In this document: piece by piece, positions 1 to 12,058 of the stretch
How positions within the stretch are numbered: the first letter of the stretch is position 1
Layout: each line of letters opens with the position of its first letter
Assembly (NCBI GenBank): GCA_030141605.1
Contig: JAQGDQ010000037.1
Span: forward strand, 940,001 to 1,004,000
From: Tubiluchus corallicola
Taxonomy: Eukaryota; Priapulida; Priapulimorpha; Priapulimorphida; Tubiluchidae
Reading direction: 5' to 3'
Length of the DNA stretch: 64,000 bases
Notes under the pieces: generated by a model
What the model was told of the DNA's origin: nothing
Seen by the model: the letters and a program-made list of their open reading frames with translations, nothing else
The model's database searches: none
Translations under genes and position numbers: made by a program

Positions 1-539
1 ATGGCAACCAGTACTGCGGTCTTCAATTACAAGTTAATAGCCGCAAGAGTAGTTAATTCACAGAATAAAATGCTGCATGTTTTATGGTTATCATATGCGC
101 GGCGTAAGCCGTACACCTTTTATATATTAACGGTATATTCCTGTCCAAGTAAAGCTGTTATTTAAGGTACATCGATGCCCACCACTTCCTATTGCTTAGC
201 TGTTGAAAGTTTACTTGTGCTAGATTTAGACAAGGTATAAGCAAGCTACGGCATCACGTTCCGATTTCAGAAGTCACTTTTTAGAATGGTAATACTTTTA
301 CTTGGCACAGTTTGGGTCTTGTTGGACCTTGACACTTAAGATCTTGTTACTAAATTTGAGTAAAATAGGTAATAATAGGTTGTAATTCTACATTGGGCAT
401 TTTATAATTTAGTACATTAATTTAAATGCATTTTATGCTACTAGACAGGAAATTTGCTTCATTAATAACCTTCATTTTAGCACTCACTTTAATATTCCTT
501 ATTTAACATTACTGTAAATAATGTTATACACACCATTAT

Positions 540-655
540 AAATGATAATTATAGAATATTGTAGAATGTCTATGTATGTGTAAAATTGTATAATGTTTGT
601 AGAGAAATTTTTGCCTGCAAAAAGAGGCTAATAAAGACTTATCATCATCATTGGC
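540..655 (+). mobile_element. Possible LINE 3' tail
   Basis: The sequence ends with a polyadenylation-like word and a short tandem tail (AATAAAGACTTATCATCATC), a typical 3' end of non-LTR retrotransposons of the CR1/L2/Rex type. No coding remnant was seen upstream, so this is inference from form only. Confidence 0.35.
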
Positions 656-2049
656 ACAGCTTCAACAATGAATTTTAATATACTAATAAGTGAAAATATT
701 AGTCATTTGCAACATACTGCTTTTTACTTTTTGGCAATTTTACTGTGGCACATTATTTTAGGTAAGCCTATTCACTTACTGAAGTAAAATTATCATGTTT
801 TTTTGTTATAAACGCACTACAGCTGCTTTCAGCCTGCAGACTATTCGCTTGAAGCAAGATGTTTTTTTAATTAGAAACGTACTGCAGCTGAATTTTTAAA
901 TTCATATTCTAATCAAGCAAGCTTCTCCTAGCTCTCTACATTTTCACTCATTTACTAATTTTTGCTTAAACACTTACGAACATGGGAACCTCTTATACAA
1001 GCGCATTTTTTACACGTAAACGAACTGTATTTCATAAACATTTATTTTGACGTAAGCCTAACCGAATCTTAAAAATTAGGCTAAATGTAAGTGACGTCTA
1101 CATATGACATATAAGGTGTTATGACCTGCCTGCAGATTCTGATTTATGCGCCAGGTTGGCTTCTCACCTGAATTCTGTAACTTGATTTTGACCTAGGTAG
1201 TTAATTGGTTGTTATAGAGGTGGAAGTAATGTCGGATGCTTAGGCTGACAGCTCTGATGTTTTGTTTTGTTATTCTTTGTACACTAACAATAAAAAAGAG
1301 GATTAATGTCGTAAATGCTTCTCCGTTTGTACAACGTGATTTTATACCAACTCCAACTCATAACAAAGGCCAATATGAAAGATGTTGAAATGAAAGATTT
1401 CTATGAAAGATATTACACATGAAAGCCAGGCTTAATATTTCTTCAAGCTACATTTCCTGATAAAAACATATTAAATTGGAATGTTTTTTAGAAAAAATAT
1501 TTCTCCTGAAATAGAATACTACAAGAGCCAGGTGTTTGCAAACTTTCTTTATGATCAACTTTCTTAACCTCTTTTGCAAATAAGATTATTAATTTTCATG
1601 AGATATACGTATAATAGTTTTTATTTTAACTACTAATTATTCTTAGTGCCTTATGCTTGCTTTAAATAATATTGAAAAATATAACAGCTACTATATATCG
1701 CCAAAGACAGATGTAGGCAGTCTTTGCTTAATGTACTAATATTTAGCTTATAACAAAAGTTACAAAACTATGTTATAATTAGCATTTTGATATAATTACC
1801 TGGCTGTATCCTCGGGAAATTTAAAAAGATATTTTTATTTGTGTTTTTGCAACTCACTGCTGAGCAAGTTATGAACGCCTGCCGACTGGCCTGGCTTTGG
1901 TGGTCTCATCAACACCGGTACGTGAACAGTTTGCACTTGTAGCGTACCTGACAACAACAGTCCGTACTGCTGTGCCGCTAGGGCGATACTAACTGGGCGA
2001 ACTGCTGCGCAGTAGGATTTCTCTACTTTCTGTCGTCCACATTCTTTAA

Positions 2050-2740
2050 TACAAGTGCAAACTATGTATGGGAACTGCTATTTAAGTACAACAGAAACTG
2101 CTGACTGGATCTTGCGCGCACTATAACACGACTGTAACCTAGTCAATTAATACAGTAACTGCTAATCTAGCTTTTGCACTTAAGCTTAGTCAGTTATTAT
2201 GAAACCTACTAATTTAGCAGTACCACAGTCAATGATTTAGGAAAATACTAAGTTGGATTTGTGCATGCTTTAGTATTAGCATGGCATCTTCAATTATTCT
2301 AGAAAGTTACTAGCCTGGGTCTTGTATGTACTTTAGTACATTTCTCGCTTAGTCAATTATTATACAAAATGCTATTGTACGCACTTTAACAGGCCTGCAA
2401 CTGCAGCATAGTCAACCATCATAAAAATTGCACTAATCTGAATCCTGCACGTACTTTACTACAAAGTAGCATAATCAGGTATTACAGAAAATATTAATCT
2501 GTTTCTCGCAAGTAGTTTAGTACAACTACAGCAGCGTCACTTACAAAAATTACTAATCATGATCTCACTACGCCCTTTAGGACAACTGTAGCATAGTCAA
2601 CTATTGTATACTAATCTGAATCGTGTACATACGTTTGGTTAACTGCAGCGTACATAGTCAGCTATTGTATAGGCCTACTAATCTGAATATTGTACGTATT
2701 TCCGTACAACTGTATAATTTACTAAGCTGGCAAATTTGGC
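2050..2740. repeat. Degenerate minisatellite, unit about 55-68 bases
   Basis: A unit containing CTAATCTGAATC, a GTACGTACTTTAGTACAACTG-like palindromic core and AGCATAGTCAATTATTATA recurs about ten times with heavy divergence. Recognisable starts of the CTAATCTGAAT word lie near 2432, 2490, 2555, 2609 and 2677, with weaker ones near 2160 and 2215. The 87-residue frame inside it is a by-product. Copy borders are approximate. Confidence 0.7.
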
Positions 2741-3116
2741 TTAAATGGTGTGACGGTCGCGACGGATACCGTTTCTGTCATCAAGCCAATTTCGTTAATA
2801 GCTTTTCTGCCCATGTCATGATTCATTGCCATTACTATACTGTTATTACGGTGGTTATCATCGTCGTTAGTAACTATTATTATTGAACAGTTTTATTTTC
2901 AGGAATTAAAACTGTTTCCTGAAAATGTCATATTTTTTAGGTTGATAGCTTTGGCAGCTATTATTGGCCATTTCAGGGCTACAAATAATTTATCAAATAA
3001 TTATGCGGCAGTCACTGGAAACCTTACAAGCGTAGTCAAGAAGTGGAACTTATGAAAGGCGTTCTCAATAAAATAATAAATTTCTCTGTGGTAGTTTTAT
3101 AGAGGGCGCCAAGCTA

Positions 3117-3180
3117 TTATTGACCAGTTTTATTTCTAAATAGAAATAGTGCTATTTAGAAATAAAACTCGTCAACAATA
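3117..3180. repeat. Near-perfect hairpin
   Basis: The word CAGTTTTATTTCTAAATAG at 3125-3143 is followed after eight bases by its reverse complement (one mismatch) at 3152-3170, and pairing continues imperfectly into TTATTGAC/GTCAACAATA. It could be a small foldback element or a transcribed hairpin; the short loop and position give no function. Confidence 0.6.
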
Positions 3181-3599
3181 TCTATTTGTTCATAAACCAA
3201 AAATTTTTTAGCTAATTTTACATAAATCCGAGGCTGTTGCATATTAATTTTATACAGTCAGCTGTAACGTAGAGAGTTGATTACCTATTTCAAAAGCCTT
3301 TTGTTTTTTTCAGTCTATTGAATCGTCTCGGTTTGACAAATTTAACACAGCACACTGCAGATGGCGCCAGCTACATGATTTAACTATTGCACGGGCAGTA
3401 ACAGTTTTTCGCACAGATTTTAAGTGTTGTTACTTTTAAACTAGTTACTCATTCTCATACAACTATTTATTAAGAGTTTGCTGTAACAAAATTTTCTTGA
3501 ATCTCATTACAGGTATTTTACTATTTATTTGTTTATTTATTTATTCTCCGCAAATTTTTCGCTTAAGAACTCATTAAGCATGAAAGCTAGAGTCACGAA

Positions 3600-4335
3600 A
3601 CTCACGAGGTGAGTAACTCTGAGCAGGGGAGGACAGCAGTAGAATGACCTTTGACCTCTGGTCAATACGTCAAGGGCAGTGGGCGTCGGTCATTTTTACG
3701 ACTATGATTCAACTTTCCCAGAGATTTCAGTTTTCCATTTTTCCACAAATATTTGGGTACAGTGGGGTAGCTGTGCACCCGGGGCAGCAGGGCAGCTTCA
3801 AAATGTAAAATCGGGAGTACCCACTTGTGGTAACCTTTTAGACACAGAAGGCTAGGAACACAAAACTCACAGGGCACACTTCCTAGGTAAAGGGAATTAT
3901 CTCTATATGTGACTAAAGAATGTCGGTTCAACAGTCAAGGAGTTAGCGGGTTTCTTTTGTTTTTCTTTAACCGATTCTGTAGTTTTTCAGCTAGCGTCCC
4001 AATTTTTGACATGTAGCTAGACTTTTGTGTATGCCTGAATATAGGGCATGTGCATATGAAACAATTTTCTGCTAAGGTCTAGGGGGAAAATTCCGAAATT
4101 TGGGGGTCGGGAACAAAAATCCCTGGTGTGTCGAGCGGCAACAGCTTGTAGCATTTCAAACGAAGGGTCTCGATGAGACAAAGGAAGAAATGTAGGGATC
4201 TGGGGACTAATGCTTCCAGCGCCAAGTGACACTAGTACATCAAATGAAGTATTTCGATGAGGTGAAGTGAATGGCATAAGTTGAGAGGTGAATGGTTGAC
4301 GTTTGACCCACGGATAACGAGTTGAAAGGTTACAA
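3600..4335 (-). repeat. Unassigned repeat family, copy 1
   Basis: Read on the minus strand, this matches the element at 57000-57850: the blocks CTCATCGAGACCCTTCGTTTGA (at about 4152-4173), a CTAGC..CAAAAATTG segment, and TACCTAGG.AGTGTGCCCTG with TGAGTT follow in the same order and spacing. Minus-strand frames at 4017-4385 and 3662-3931 contain HRDPSFEMLQAVAARH and LGSVPCEFC, both echoed in the other copy. I do not recognise the family; it could be a non-coding dispersed repeat or a decayed coding element. Confidence 0.65.
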
Positions 4336-6795
4336 GTTCTGCTTTCATTCTGAAGTGCTATTCCTACGTAATTAAGTAATATCAATTCAGTAAAATTTAA
4401 AATATGACATTAAAACATTCGTTTCAAGGCCCAATTCCGCACCTATTGGTTGCAAAGACTTCAGTTTCTAATCATCGCCAACATCGTCAAAAACATTGCC
4501 AACTAGTTGTTCACAAAAATCATACCTGACTGAATACCAGATAGAGTGAATGACTAAATTAGCGACAGAAGATCGAAGAAAAGTATAAGAGGAAGGATAT
4601 AAAAACTCGTAGTGAAGAGAAGGCGAAGAAAAACCCAGGCGAAGCTCTGGGCATAAACTCTTTTTATTCCAGTAGGTTTGCAACGTACGCTTACTTGCTA
4701 TATCTGTAACGTTATAGGTGTGACTTTTAACTGGGACGTCAAATGGTCGCCCAAACTACAAAAGTAATAAAATTATGCTAAATAGCGACTGTATAACTCC
4801 GAAGGTTTTATGAAATAAAAATCTTTAAGTGGCATAAGTAACTAAAACAAACTTTCTCCTATGAAACTATTAAGTGTTTTATTTACTTAAATTAATCGCT
4901 CGTCCTACATGTATTGTGTATTTTGTATATTTTGTAAATTTCTTTGCTATTTGTAATCATGTTCATAGCTTTAATTTAATTCTCAGAATTTGTGAAATGT
5001 GTATTTTATGTACATTTTGTAATGTTAATCATTTGTATACATAGTTTTAATTTAGTTTTTAAATGTGTTAGTTTGTATGTGTGGGCCTATTAATAATGAC
5101 ACTATTGCTTTTATTAGTTTTACTTTTTATAAACTGGTGACATACAAATTTTAATTTAATTATGATTTTAATTTTACGTTTATATTGTACGTAACAATTT
5201 TAGCAACAAGGAGTACTAACAGAAAAGTAATAATAAATAATAAATGTTATTTACGCGAACATGAGTACCTTTTTCGAAAATAGAGCCTAATTCTAAATGT
5301 TGCATTTTCACCTTGATCCTATGATTGAAACTGTACGCATACTCGTACATTCGTGGTTTGTGAATTGCTTAGACTGATTTCGTTTTATTCAGAGGAAAAG
5401 GAAAATGTATGTCTGGTTATTTGTACGCACCCACACCTGCCTCGCGTGCAAACAAACGGCATTATGTGTCTTTCTAAAAACGAAAATCATTGTGTTATAT
5501 CCCATCTACTCGCACGCAAGGTAAAACCATAAACCAATATTATATTTACCCGAGTAACCTAGCTGTTGAAGTGAATCGTTTATTTTAGTGCATCATAAGA
5601 ATTATGTATGGACGTTTAGTAAGCAAAATGTTTTGATCACATGTTACTTCGGTTGTAGAACCGCCGGTTATGCTTCGTAAAAACAGAAATTTTTAGAAAG
5701 AGCTTAGTAATAAATTGACAGTTACCAAAAGTGTTTGTGGTGCTTTAAGCTTGGGTAATATGTACAATGTACATGTACCTGCAGCTTGGTCCCGCTTATC
5801 ACCGATGGTAGCACAAGTGCCGATATTAGCGTTCAGTGCGAGCGTATCCAGTTTGTTGCGGCACCGGCATGCAAGGCTGCTGACTTGTTTCGAATTCAGA
5901 ACGAAAGTAGACGAATCTATATAGTTTAACATAAAAAGTAAGCGCTCCCTTCCCGTGCCACATGACTTGTTTAATGTGAATAATGTGAACTGAAATAACT
6001 GACTTTTCTTGAAGAGTAATTTTGCAATAAAATTTGCACTTGTTCGCTTAAATTGACCATTGGCCACACTTTAAGAAAATTTCCAAGTTAGCATCCAACA
6101 GCATGCCTGTATCTCAGACAGTTCTGTACTGAGTCAAAGGCGACATTATTATTATTATTATTTATCTAATTTCAATAAACTGACAAACTGACTAACTGTC
6201 CGACAAACTGACCGGCTAATTATGCCAATCTCGGCAGGTGGCTGTCTAACCTACTCTTAACTGACTACTGTAATTGAAATATTCAAAGAGTAGATGAATG
6301 ACTAAGTAAATAAATGACTGTGCTGAATCACGGAAGAACGAACTGAGAAAAATGTTTCAAGTGACTTTCGAAAGTCCACTGCAAAAGTGATTATCAATCG
6401 ATGGGAAAAGAGTTGAGGTACTACTTATTTGTTTGCATTATGTACCTGAGTTTGCACCGTTAGATCTTTTGTGCAGGTATATGTACTAAATCCTTATTTG
6501 CCAATTTAAAAACTTTAAAAACAATAGAATCATTGCAAGTTCATCCTTCAGTGACAATGGTTTAAAATTTGCACTGTTTAATGGCAAAAACGGCTACAAA
6601 ACAAGAAATAGGACATGTGTTCAATTTCAATATATATCGACACTACAAACATGGAATAAGTACAAATGAAATAACTTGAACATTCTTGTCGAATGAGTGG
6701 AAAATAGGCGAATTGTCATGACATCGCATGTGTTTGACGGTCAAGGAATGGATGGGAGATGATTAGCTTTGATACATGTTATGGGCGGTTTCGTT

Positions 6796-6965
6796 TGCCT
6801 TACTGATTCTGTTTGCTCACCTCGTAGAGAGAGAATGTACTGACATATGATTCAAGTTTTCTCGACGGTTCGGTGTCTCATCTTGGAGCCATAGACTTGA
6901 TAATGAACTAGGTTTCAGGCTAGCCACGACTATCCATAATGAGTTGGTCCTGGCATTGAAAGCTG
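6796..6965 (+). repeat. Dispersed repeat B, copy 1
   Basis: It shares CGGTTCGGTGTCTCATCTTG.., GATAATGAACTAGG and GGTCCTGGCA with the segments at 15202-15377 and, inverted, 26884-26948. The three copies differ a lot but keep the same word order. It looks like an old short interspersed element; no tRNA head or tail was seen. Confidence 0.5.
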
Positions 6966-7559
6966 GATTCCGACTGCAGTGTGTCAATTTGTATAAAAAA
7001 TAGCTATCTGAGCTTAAGTTCACGTTCATTTAAATGTCAGTCGAGGTTAACCAAACTTCTTTAAAGTAGGCTGGCTTGAGGTCTCGTGGCATGGTTTTAG
7101 GCTTCTCTGATTCTGTTATGGCCCAGAAGAAAAGAATCAGAACGAATTAAACTGTGAACATTGAAAACTTTGCTTGTTGCAAACGTAAGGGAACTTTTTA
7201 ATTATGCAAATTAGTGAACAAAATCTTGCTCGCCAGTTAATTTAATTTAATTATCCAGCCATTTCTTTAATCGATGAGGGCATCAAGAAGCAAATTCATT
7301 TTTCTTGATTTGTTGTCGTGATTGGGTAACATCAAAAACTAGCTACATGCGCATCAAAGTTTACTGTGTTCAAAATCAAAATTTCGACAAGTATTTACTT
7401 CTAGCTTTACACTATCCAGGCAAAAAGTATAAAAGTGCACAAATGACAACACTTTTCGCCTTAAATGTCGGTAACAATGACATTGGAGATAATGTTGTTT
7501 TTTCGATGTGCAGACGACTCTCTGTTTAGAAAATTTGTTGTATTCGTCAAATACGCGTA

Positions 7560-7640
7560 CTAGAATAGAATAGAAATTTATTTTTTCCTTGGATACATGA
7601 TACATACAACTTATTTCCATTACGGTATAAGTGTTAGTAT
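7560..7640 (-). mobile_element. Possible LINE 3' end (minus orientation)
   Basis: On the minus strand the sequence ends in AAATAAATTTCTATTCTATTCTA, which is an AATAAA-like word followed by a short tandem tail, a common retrotransposon end. No coding remnant was recognised. Confidence 0.35.
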
Positions 7641-8037
7641 AAAAGTTAAATCACAAAAATATAATACATAGATGCTACTAAAATGCTGCAGATTACTATA
7701 CAGTAAGCTAAGATTATGGACAAATCAAGTAATAATAAAAGCGCAAGTTAAAAGTCAAATGTAGGGTAAATCGTTGAGTAATATCACAAGCAACTAATCA
7801 CCAGTTAAGGGAATGTAAATGAAACAGAAGGGTAAATGCTACGGATGTTATATTGTAAACTACTAGCAGGTATGAATTATTGTATGAATTAAAAAAATGA
7901 TGCAAAATCCAGGTTGCAAAAATTGTAGAATTAAAAAATAGTGAATGGTGAATACTAGGATGTTGTGTGTTATGCAGCGTACAGAAACTCAAAAAATAAC
8001 GAGATTAGTCAATAGTCTGATCACTAACTAGAGCAGG

Positions 8038-8102
8038 TTAGAAGAGGAGGAGAGAGAAGGAGCGGAGAGGAGGGTTGAGAAGAGATGTGTTAAAAGGGGG
8101 TG
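8038..8102 (+). repeat. Purine-rich tract
   Basis: Sixty-five bases almost entirely A and G (GAGGAGGAGAGAGAAGGAGC and similar), ending in a run of G. Such tracts can form triplex DNA; no role is shown here. Confidence 0.7.
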
Positions 8103-9261
8103 AGGTCTTAGCTCAAGATTGATTGTAATTCTTATATTACGACTCTTAGATCAGAATATATTTGCAATTCTTACATTACGAAAGTACTTGAACCTTTAGA
8201 TTTTGGCAGTAATCATCGTGACAAGTTAAAATCACTTGCATGCAGCACATTGCCATAGTCATCAACTGAATAATGTAACATTTTTTCTTATATTCTGCAT
8301 TTTGATTAAAAGCAAAAGAATACCAAAAATCTCTGATCATGACGGATTTCAGATAAATAAATAAATTTATCTATAAAGTTCAAAGGTCGAATAAATTGTT
8401 CGAATTGAAAAATTATTTGATCGTATACATACTTGAGGTATTTAGCTAATCGAGTTAATCCAATCGTTTAGTAGACTTTTTTAACCGAAGCTGACCAGTC
8501 ACTCAGTCGACCCGGGTGTCAAAACAATTATGCAAATACGTTAAGTAAATTTGTACTTTGGTCTACTTTTTCTAGACGTCCTTGCATAATAAGCAAAAAC
8601 GAAAAAATTGTGCAAGTGGAATAAATGTTTTTAGACTTTTTTATTGTCGGAGCAGCTTCTCAATTACTGTGGCATTCAGTCCGCAGAGTGCCGAGCTCAA
8701 AACTTAATAAATTTTCGATTTTGAGCACGGTACAGACATTTTACAAACAAAACAAAGAATGTATTTCTTAAACCAATCAAAGAGTTTTGCTGAAAACTGT
8801 TGCAGTCAAAATCGCCCGCAGAAATTCTCAGCTGAATTAAAATTCTACTGTTCTACTGTTTAGCGTCCCGTCGTAGTACTAATAAAAGAAAGAAACGCAC
8901 GGCGAAACTGGCCTGCCAAAAATATTAGTTATTATAAGTGTGCGTACGCCTTTGCCTTAAAGTAAATAAAATAAGCTAAATATACAGAATAAATAGAGCA
9001 AAATAATTCAGTTTATATACTCTAAACAAAGTGAACATAAAAATCATTCACTGATCAACCACGAACAATACGAAGCAAAAACAAAATACTGTGATCAGTA
9101 ATCAACTCCATTTCATTGTTAAATATTTACCTTTCTTCATTACCATGATCATTGTTATCTAAACAACAAGCTGTTCATTACGTGAATCTTCTTCAGCTTC
9201 ATAAATCGAAACGGGGGACTGATTTTCTTTATTGGAAAATCGATGTAAGTAGTTGTGTAAT

Positions 9262-9532
9262 TCGGCGCCGCACGGGGCTGCCTTGATGAGTGATGCGCGT
9301 CTTCTCTTTCTAGAGTTGGTGAAACCACGCGCGCGACAGCTGAAACGTTGCGAGTGTGTGAAGCCATTTCGTGCAGAGTAGCGCATCCTACTCAAGCCTA
9401 CGTGGTTTTGCGATAAACTCCTGGAAAAAAACAGCCGAGATGCAGCTTAATATCAAAGTGTGTTACAAAGCGTGCTAAAGAATCTTACCATCCGTGTATG
9501 CATCGCTAAACTACACGTACACATCAGAATAA
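9262..9532 (+). promoter_or_regulatory. Putative promoter / first non-coding exon of the RGS gene
   Basis: Around 9262-9415 the sequence is much richer in CpG than anything near it, with clusters such as GGCGCCGC and CGCGCGCG inside AT-rich DNA. About 120 bases further on, a textbook donor GTAAGT lies at 9533. The acceptor of the first coding exon follows at 10626-10627, only two bases before its ATG, so an upstream non-coding exon is required. An exon ending at 9532 meets that need. No TATA box was identified and the transcription start is not visible. Short upstream reading frames exist in the segment, for example an ATG at about 9439 followed by 11 codons and a stop, which could dampen translation. 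The exon call is inference from base composition and splice signals. Confidence 0.45.
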
Positions 9533-10627
9533 GTAAGTTAGCTTTAACATTCTCGTTCGTTATTGTTTGCTTTATATATAAACTTTATTTATTTTAAGTG
9601 GGTTTACAACACAGTATCTGTTCACAGTATTTCCACTATGTGCAGTGCAGGAGAAATGTATTATATCTCAGTTAAGGAGTCGTTTGTTTTGTTTCAGTTG
9701 CTTGTTTTACTTCAGCGTAGCAAAATATTTGTGTGATTTTGAAGTTGTTCCATTTCAAATCACTTGACTTCAATTTTACTCATTTTTCTTTATCTCACTT
9801 TATAATTGCACCGCTCACTTTTCTTACAGTTAGCACCCATATTTAAAGTAGAATCGACATTTGTGACCCAAAACATCAAGCATAAGACATTTGCACCAAT
9901 CTTACGAAAATTATCAATCACACGTTGAAATATTATTATTTGCATGTAAAAGTTGCAGAATTTCATGTTTAAGTCAGCAGGTCTACAATAATGTTGCCGT
10001 CAGCACCTCCGTTGATTGTCCGTTGAGGCGCTGATCCGTGGTCCTCACTTCATCCCCTGACAGTGACTCTTTGACCACTTTTAAAATGTGGAAGTGGCTT
10101 TTTCGAGTGGTGGTTCTTTGTCCGGGGTGGCCTTTTAGCTCGTGGTCGTTTCACTGGTGGTCCTTTGTCGGGTGGGTCTTTGCCTACCAATAAAATAAAC
10201 TTACAAGATTTTTTGTGACTATATATCTAGTAAGATTTAACTTGACTAATTGAAATTATAGACTTTATTTTCCCTATTTCGTTTATGTCAGCCATCTTTG
10301 TTGAAATTTGAAAAGAGAATGTTTACCTTTATATTGCTGTTACTCATTGATATGGCTTCACTAACTTACGGATCAATTTCGTACATAACATACGTGCTTG
10401 CAATACCACATCTCTGTTTGGCTATAAACAACGTCTGTTATATACATGAATTAATTACGTAATAGTCATAATAATTGCTGTTCTATTATGTAAAGTGTAA
10501 CTGCAGCATTTACCATGCACGCAGGCTACAGTTTGTAACTAATAGTTTGGTTGATTCTTTACACAGCAGTAAATAATAAGATTGCTTCGCCTTGTTGCAT
10601 TTTATTTGCAACATTTTCCAATTTCAG
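9533..10627 (+). other. Putative first intron of the RGS gene
   Basis: It lies between the proposed donor GTAAGT at 9533 and the well-supported acceptor at 10627. Apart from the GGTCCTTTGTC-type repeat near 10051-10195 nothing was recognised in it. The 5' border depends on the first-exon inference. Confidence 0.4.
10051..10195 (+). repeat. GGTGGTCCTTTGTC-type repeat, copy 1
   Basis: Variants of GGTGGTTCTTTGTCCGG, GGTGGTCCTTTGTCGGG and GGGTCTTTGCC follow each other at about 20-30 base intervals. The same words recur at 47812-47975 (inverted) and 48300-48365, so this is a dispersed family, probably the subterminal array of a non-autonomous transposon. Confidence 0.6.
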
Positions 10628-10629
10628 GC

Positions 10630-10734
10630 ATGCACGATAATGATGACATGGCGAATAATAAGAGATCATCAGAAAGTATGCAGATTGTACACGGAGCCCC
10701 CGAGGAATCTCCAAACATTATTGTTTACCGAAAG
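10630..10734 (+). CDS. RGS exon 1 of CDS: N-terminus (residues 1-35)
   Basis: The acceptor TTTCAG ends at 10627 and the donor GTAAGA starts at 10735. The exon encodes 35 residues ending in EESPNIIVYRK, closely matching the RGS7 N-terminal stretch ESPNMLVYRK just before its DEP domain, and the intron falls at the same place. Three in-frame methionines are present. The first (10630) gives MHDNDD. The seventh residue (10648, MANNKR) sits in a better initiation context (G at -3 and G at +4) and resembles the vertebrate start MAQG, so translation may begin there. The open frame continues upstream only through intron sequence. Phase 0 at the 3' end. Confidence 0.9.
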
Positions 10735-11730
10735 GTAAGAGGTTTTTCGCTGCTTTTTACTCGGATAAACGTATGATTATTGGCCTCTACTAGGCCGCTT
10801 TCCTTTCTATGTATTACGCCTGAATTAACTGCCCGGGCGTTGTGCTTCTACAGTCATACTCATAGATTTAGTTGACCTGAAAGAGTAAAGAACAATTCTT
10901 CTGCTGTTCATCAATCATCAAGGTATCTTTGTAACATAAAAGTTACGAAAATTTAGACCCCATGTATCTAATAGCACTAGATGTGTGACTGTGAATTTTT
11001 TTCATTCGAAATCAGTTTTGATATCTACACGTTTCAAAATCATTGCTGCAAATGGTAAACGTTGACTGAGTCGGCGGACTACGTGCACAGTAAATGACCA
11101 CAGGCTATAATAGCACATAATATGGCACATGAAAAAGGCATATTTTTCCATTTGTGTCCTTTTCTCTGTGCCTTATGCCATTTTATCTATATGCAACGAG
11201 TTAAAGTTTTGTGTAATAGTAATAGTAATAATAGTAGGGGCGCAAACGGCATGAGAAGAAAGATGAATTTGGATGAGTACCTTCATTCATGTCACGGCCA
11301 TTTTTCTCAAAATCAGAATATGGAAGTTTGTGAAAACAGACATGGCATAACTTTAGTGCGTCATACGAAGACAAATTACTTAGATGTTAAACTCGCACAG
11401 ACTTTGGGATAGTGGAAACCACCAACGCGTGGTAGAACGGAAATGGAAAGAATCTTGTAGAATGCTACTATCACGAAAAGTCACTGTCACGCAAGCAAAA
11501 TAAAATAAATAAATAAATAAGGCAAGGCATGTTGAAGATATACAATGTTTTATAATGAATCAGATTGGTTCTACTTTTGCCGAATAAGTAAAAAACGTGT
11601 TCAAATATATCGGAAAATCACACGTAATAATCGAATCATATTACAAAAAATGTCGGATCAAGTTGACCACATACTGATCAGTTTATTCAATAACTTAAAA
11701 GCGTTCATTAGTCATGCTCTAATAATTACA

Positions 11731-12058
11731 ATATTATATTATATTATATTGTATTGTATTATATTATATTATATTATATTATATTATATTATATTATATT
11801 ATATTATATTATATTATATTATATTATATTATATTATATTATATTATATTATATTATATTATATTATATTATATTATATTATATTATATTATATTATATT
11901 ATATTATATTATATTATATTATATTATATTATATTATATTATATTATATTATATTATATTATATTATATTATATTATATTATATTATATTATATTATATT
12001 ATATTATATTATATTATATTATATTATATTATATTATATTATATTATATTATATTATA
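11731..12058. repeat. Pentanucleotide microsatellite (TTATA)n
   Basis: About 65 nearly perfect copies of a 5-base unit, with two GTATT variants near the left end. Because 5 is not a multiple of 3, every frame repeats the same five codons (ILYYI), giving a spurious 240-residue frame. The near-perfection suggests recent expansion. Confidence 0.98.

Larger units (their letters stand above)
1..9261. other. Upstream DNA without a recognised gene
   Basis: No exon series, conserved protein or RNA gene was recognised on either strand. Open frames are short and either fall in repeats or show no family features. Apart from the repeats listed separately, it is AT-rich unique-looking DNA. A weak direct repeat of about 85 bases lies near 4915-5066, where TTTGTAATCAT and ATAGTTTTAATTTA-like words recur. 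A short TTA tract followed by CTGAC-rich sequence lies at 6144-6215. Confidence 0.6.

Noticed and set aside
2050-2740. CRISPR array
   Set aside because: Units are diverged throughout with no conserved-repeat/unique-spacer pattern, and the genome is an animal's.
9155-9395. Two overlapping minus-strand frames with a KEN-box-like word
   Set aside because: They lie in the CpG-rich patch where stop codons are rarer. Two frames are open at once and no family resemblance or splice context exists.
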